Assembly (NCBI GenBank): GCA_030610515.1
Contig: JAUWRQ010000093.1
Coordinates: 1 to 5,702 of the forward strand
Source: Candidatus Eiseniibacteriota bacterium
GTDB lineage: Bacteria; Joyebacterota; Joyebacteria; Joyebacterales; Joyebacteraceae
Reading direction: 5' to 3'
DNA length: 5,702 bases
The notes beneath the pieces were generated by a model. It did not search any database. It was not told where the DNA came from and worked only from the letters and a program-made list of their open reading frames with translations. Every line of letters starts with the position of its first letter. The stretch's first letter is position 1. Position numbers and translations under genes: made by a program. Positions 5,146-5,702 of the stretch are shown piece after piece.

Positions 5146-5702
5146 ATGCGCCGGATGAACGCACCCAGGACCATGATTGCAGTAGCCGCTCTCGTCGCCG
5201 TCCTGTCGCTCGCGTCCGGGGCGGTCGCCGGGACCGACCTGTATTGGGACTCGTGGGGTGAGAACACGGTAGTCGGGGGCGCGTCCGAAGGCGCTCACGT
5301 CTGGATATCGCACGGCCTGTACAAGCGGGCCGCGGAGCTGGGGTTGGGGCGAGGCGAGGCCGCGGGGCTGTCCTTTGCGATCATGGCCGTCTGGGAGGTG
5401 TTCGAGGTGGAGAGGATGGACGCCAAGGGCGTCTCCGTGCAGGATCTCATTGCGAACACGGCCGGAGTCGCCGCCGGGCTCACCGGTCTCGGGGTCCGTT
5501 ACAGCTACGCGACATACGGCAGACCGGAGACGAACGAGGAGTGTCCCTGGCTCGGGGTCCCGTTGCTGCCGCGCAACGACTTCACGTATGCTCTCGAGGT
5601 CACGCACAACGGGTGGGCTCTCGGATACAAGTACCTCGGCGCCCCGGGTGACGTCGTCGTCGGGACGACGTCGATGCCGGTGCAGCCCGGCGAGCGTGGA
5701 GA
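5146..5702 (+). CDS. Exported protein resembling YfiM/DUF2279 family, 5' part
   Basis: An open frame starts at ATG 5146 and runs off the window edge with 185 codons visible and no stop. Residues 1-28 are a signal peptide (MRRMNAPRTM, a hydrophobic Ala/Val/Leu core, then AVA before GTD). There is no Cys at the cleavage point, so it is not a lipoprotein. Residues about 35-111 follow the YfiM/DUF2279 pattern: an amphipathic start with His 51 and a following helix (WISHGLYKRAAELG), a second helix with conserved acids (AVWEVFEVE, 82-89), then GVSVQDLIANTAGVAAG (95-111), equivalent to the G-x-S-x-x-D-L-x-x-N/D-x-x-G signature. The rest (112-185) has aromatic and Gly-rich strands (GVRYSYATYG, FTYALEV, ALGYKYLG) and may be a separate beta-rich part. 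Family function is unknown; envelope location is inferred. The assignment rests on motif pattern only and is moderate, but the reading frame, signal peptide and ribosome binding site make a real gene very likely. Confidence 0.75.
   Translation, partial: MRRMNAPRTMIAVAALVAVLSLASGAVAGTDLYWDSWGENTVVGGASEGAHVWISHGLYKRAAELGLGRGEAAGLSFAIMAVWEVFEVERMDAKGVSVQDLIANTAGVAAGLTGLGVRYSYATYGRPETNEECPWLGVPLLPRNDFTYALEVTHNGWALGYKYLGAPGDVVVGTTSMPVQPGERG

Noticed and set aside
2468..5164. Very long open frame (898 codons) on the minus strand opposite the C25 peptidase gene
   Set aside because: It is antisense to a gene with clear domains; its translation is Arg/Val/Asp/His-rich with no recognisable motif. Long stop-free antisense frames are expected opposite GC-rich coding sequence.

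Overview
This is a GC-rich bacterial window with all five recognised genes on the + strand. The two secreted-protein genes in the middle suggest a member of the FCB group or a related candidate phylum (Eisenbacteria, Krumholzibacteria, Latescibacteria or Fermentibacteria type). The reasons are a gingipain-like C25 peptidase ending in a FlgD-like/T9SS-type sorting domain with the NYPNPFNPST signature, and a right-handed beta-helix protein with an NWWG motif near its C-terminus. The taxonomic placement is inference from protein style only.

Layout: (1) bases 1-193 hold the 3' end of an M20-family amidohydrolase/peptidase gene; (2) 242-1240 is a complete thiamine-monophosphate kinase (thiL) with a GTG start; (3) 1252-2193 encodes an exported parallel beta-helix protein that starts 11 bases after thiL; (4) 2194-2389 is a regulatory region; (5) 2390-4801 is a secreted C25 cysteine peptidase of about 803 residues; (6) 4802-5145 is non-coding; (7) 5146 to the window edge is the 5' part of an exported protein resembling the YfiM/DUF2279 family.

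The first three genes are tightly spaced and probably co-transcribed, although their functions (amidohydrolase, cofactor kinase, exported beta-helix) do not form an obvious pathway. The C25 peptidase is a separate transcription unit. Its leader is the most interesting part of the window. A near-consensus extended -10 sigma-70 promoter (TTGACA, 17-base spacer, TGA-TATTCT) is followed at the predicted transcription start by a perfect TGTGA-N6-TCACA palindrome of CRP/FNR type. Directly after that comes a 14-bp hairpin with a U-rich tail, which looks like an intrinsic terminator. Only after the terminator come a good Shine-Dalgarno sequence and a TTG start that yields a clean signal peptide. This arrangement suggests either premature termination (attenuation) controlling a secreted protease or a short RNA of about 60 nt made from the leader. 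It also means that longer automatic gene models for the peptidase, which run back through the promoter and terminator, are probably wrong.

No RNA gene of a known family, mobile element, CRISPR array or origin was seen.
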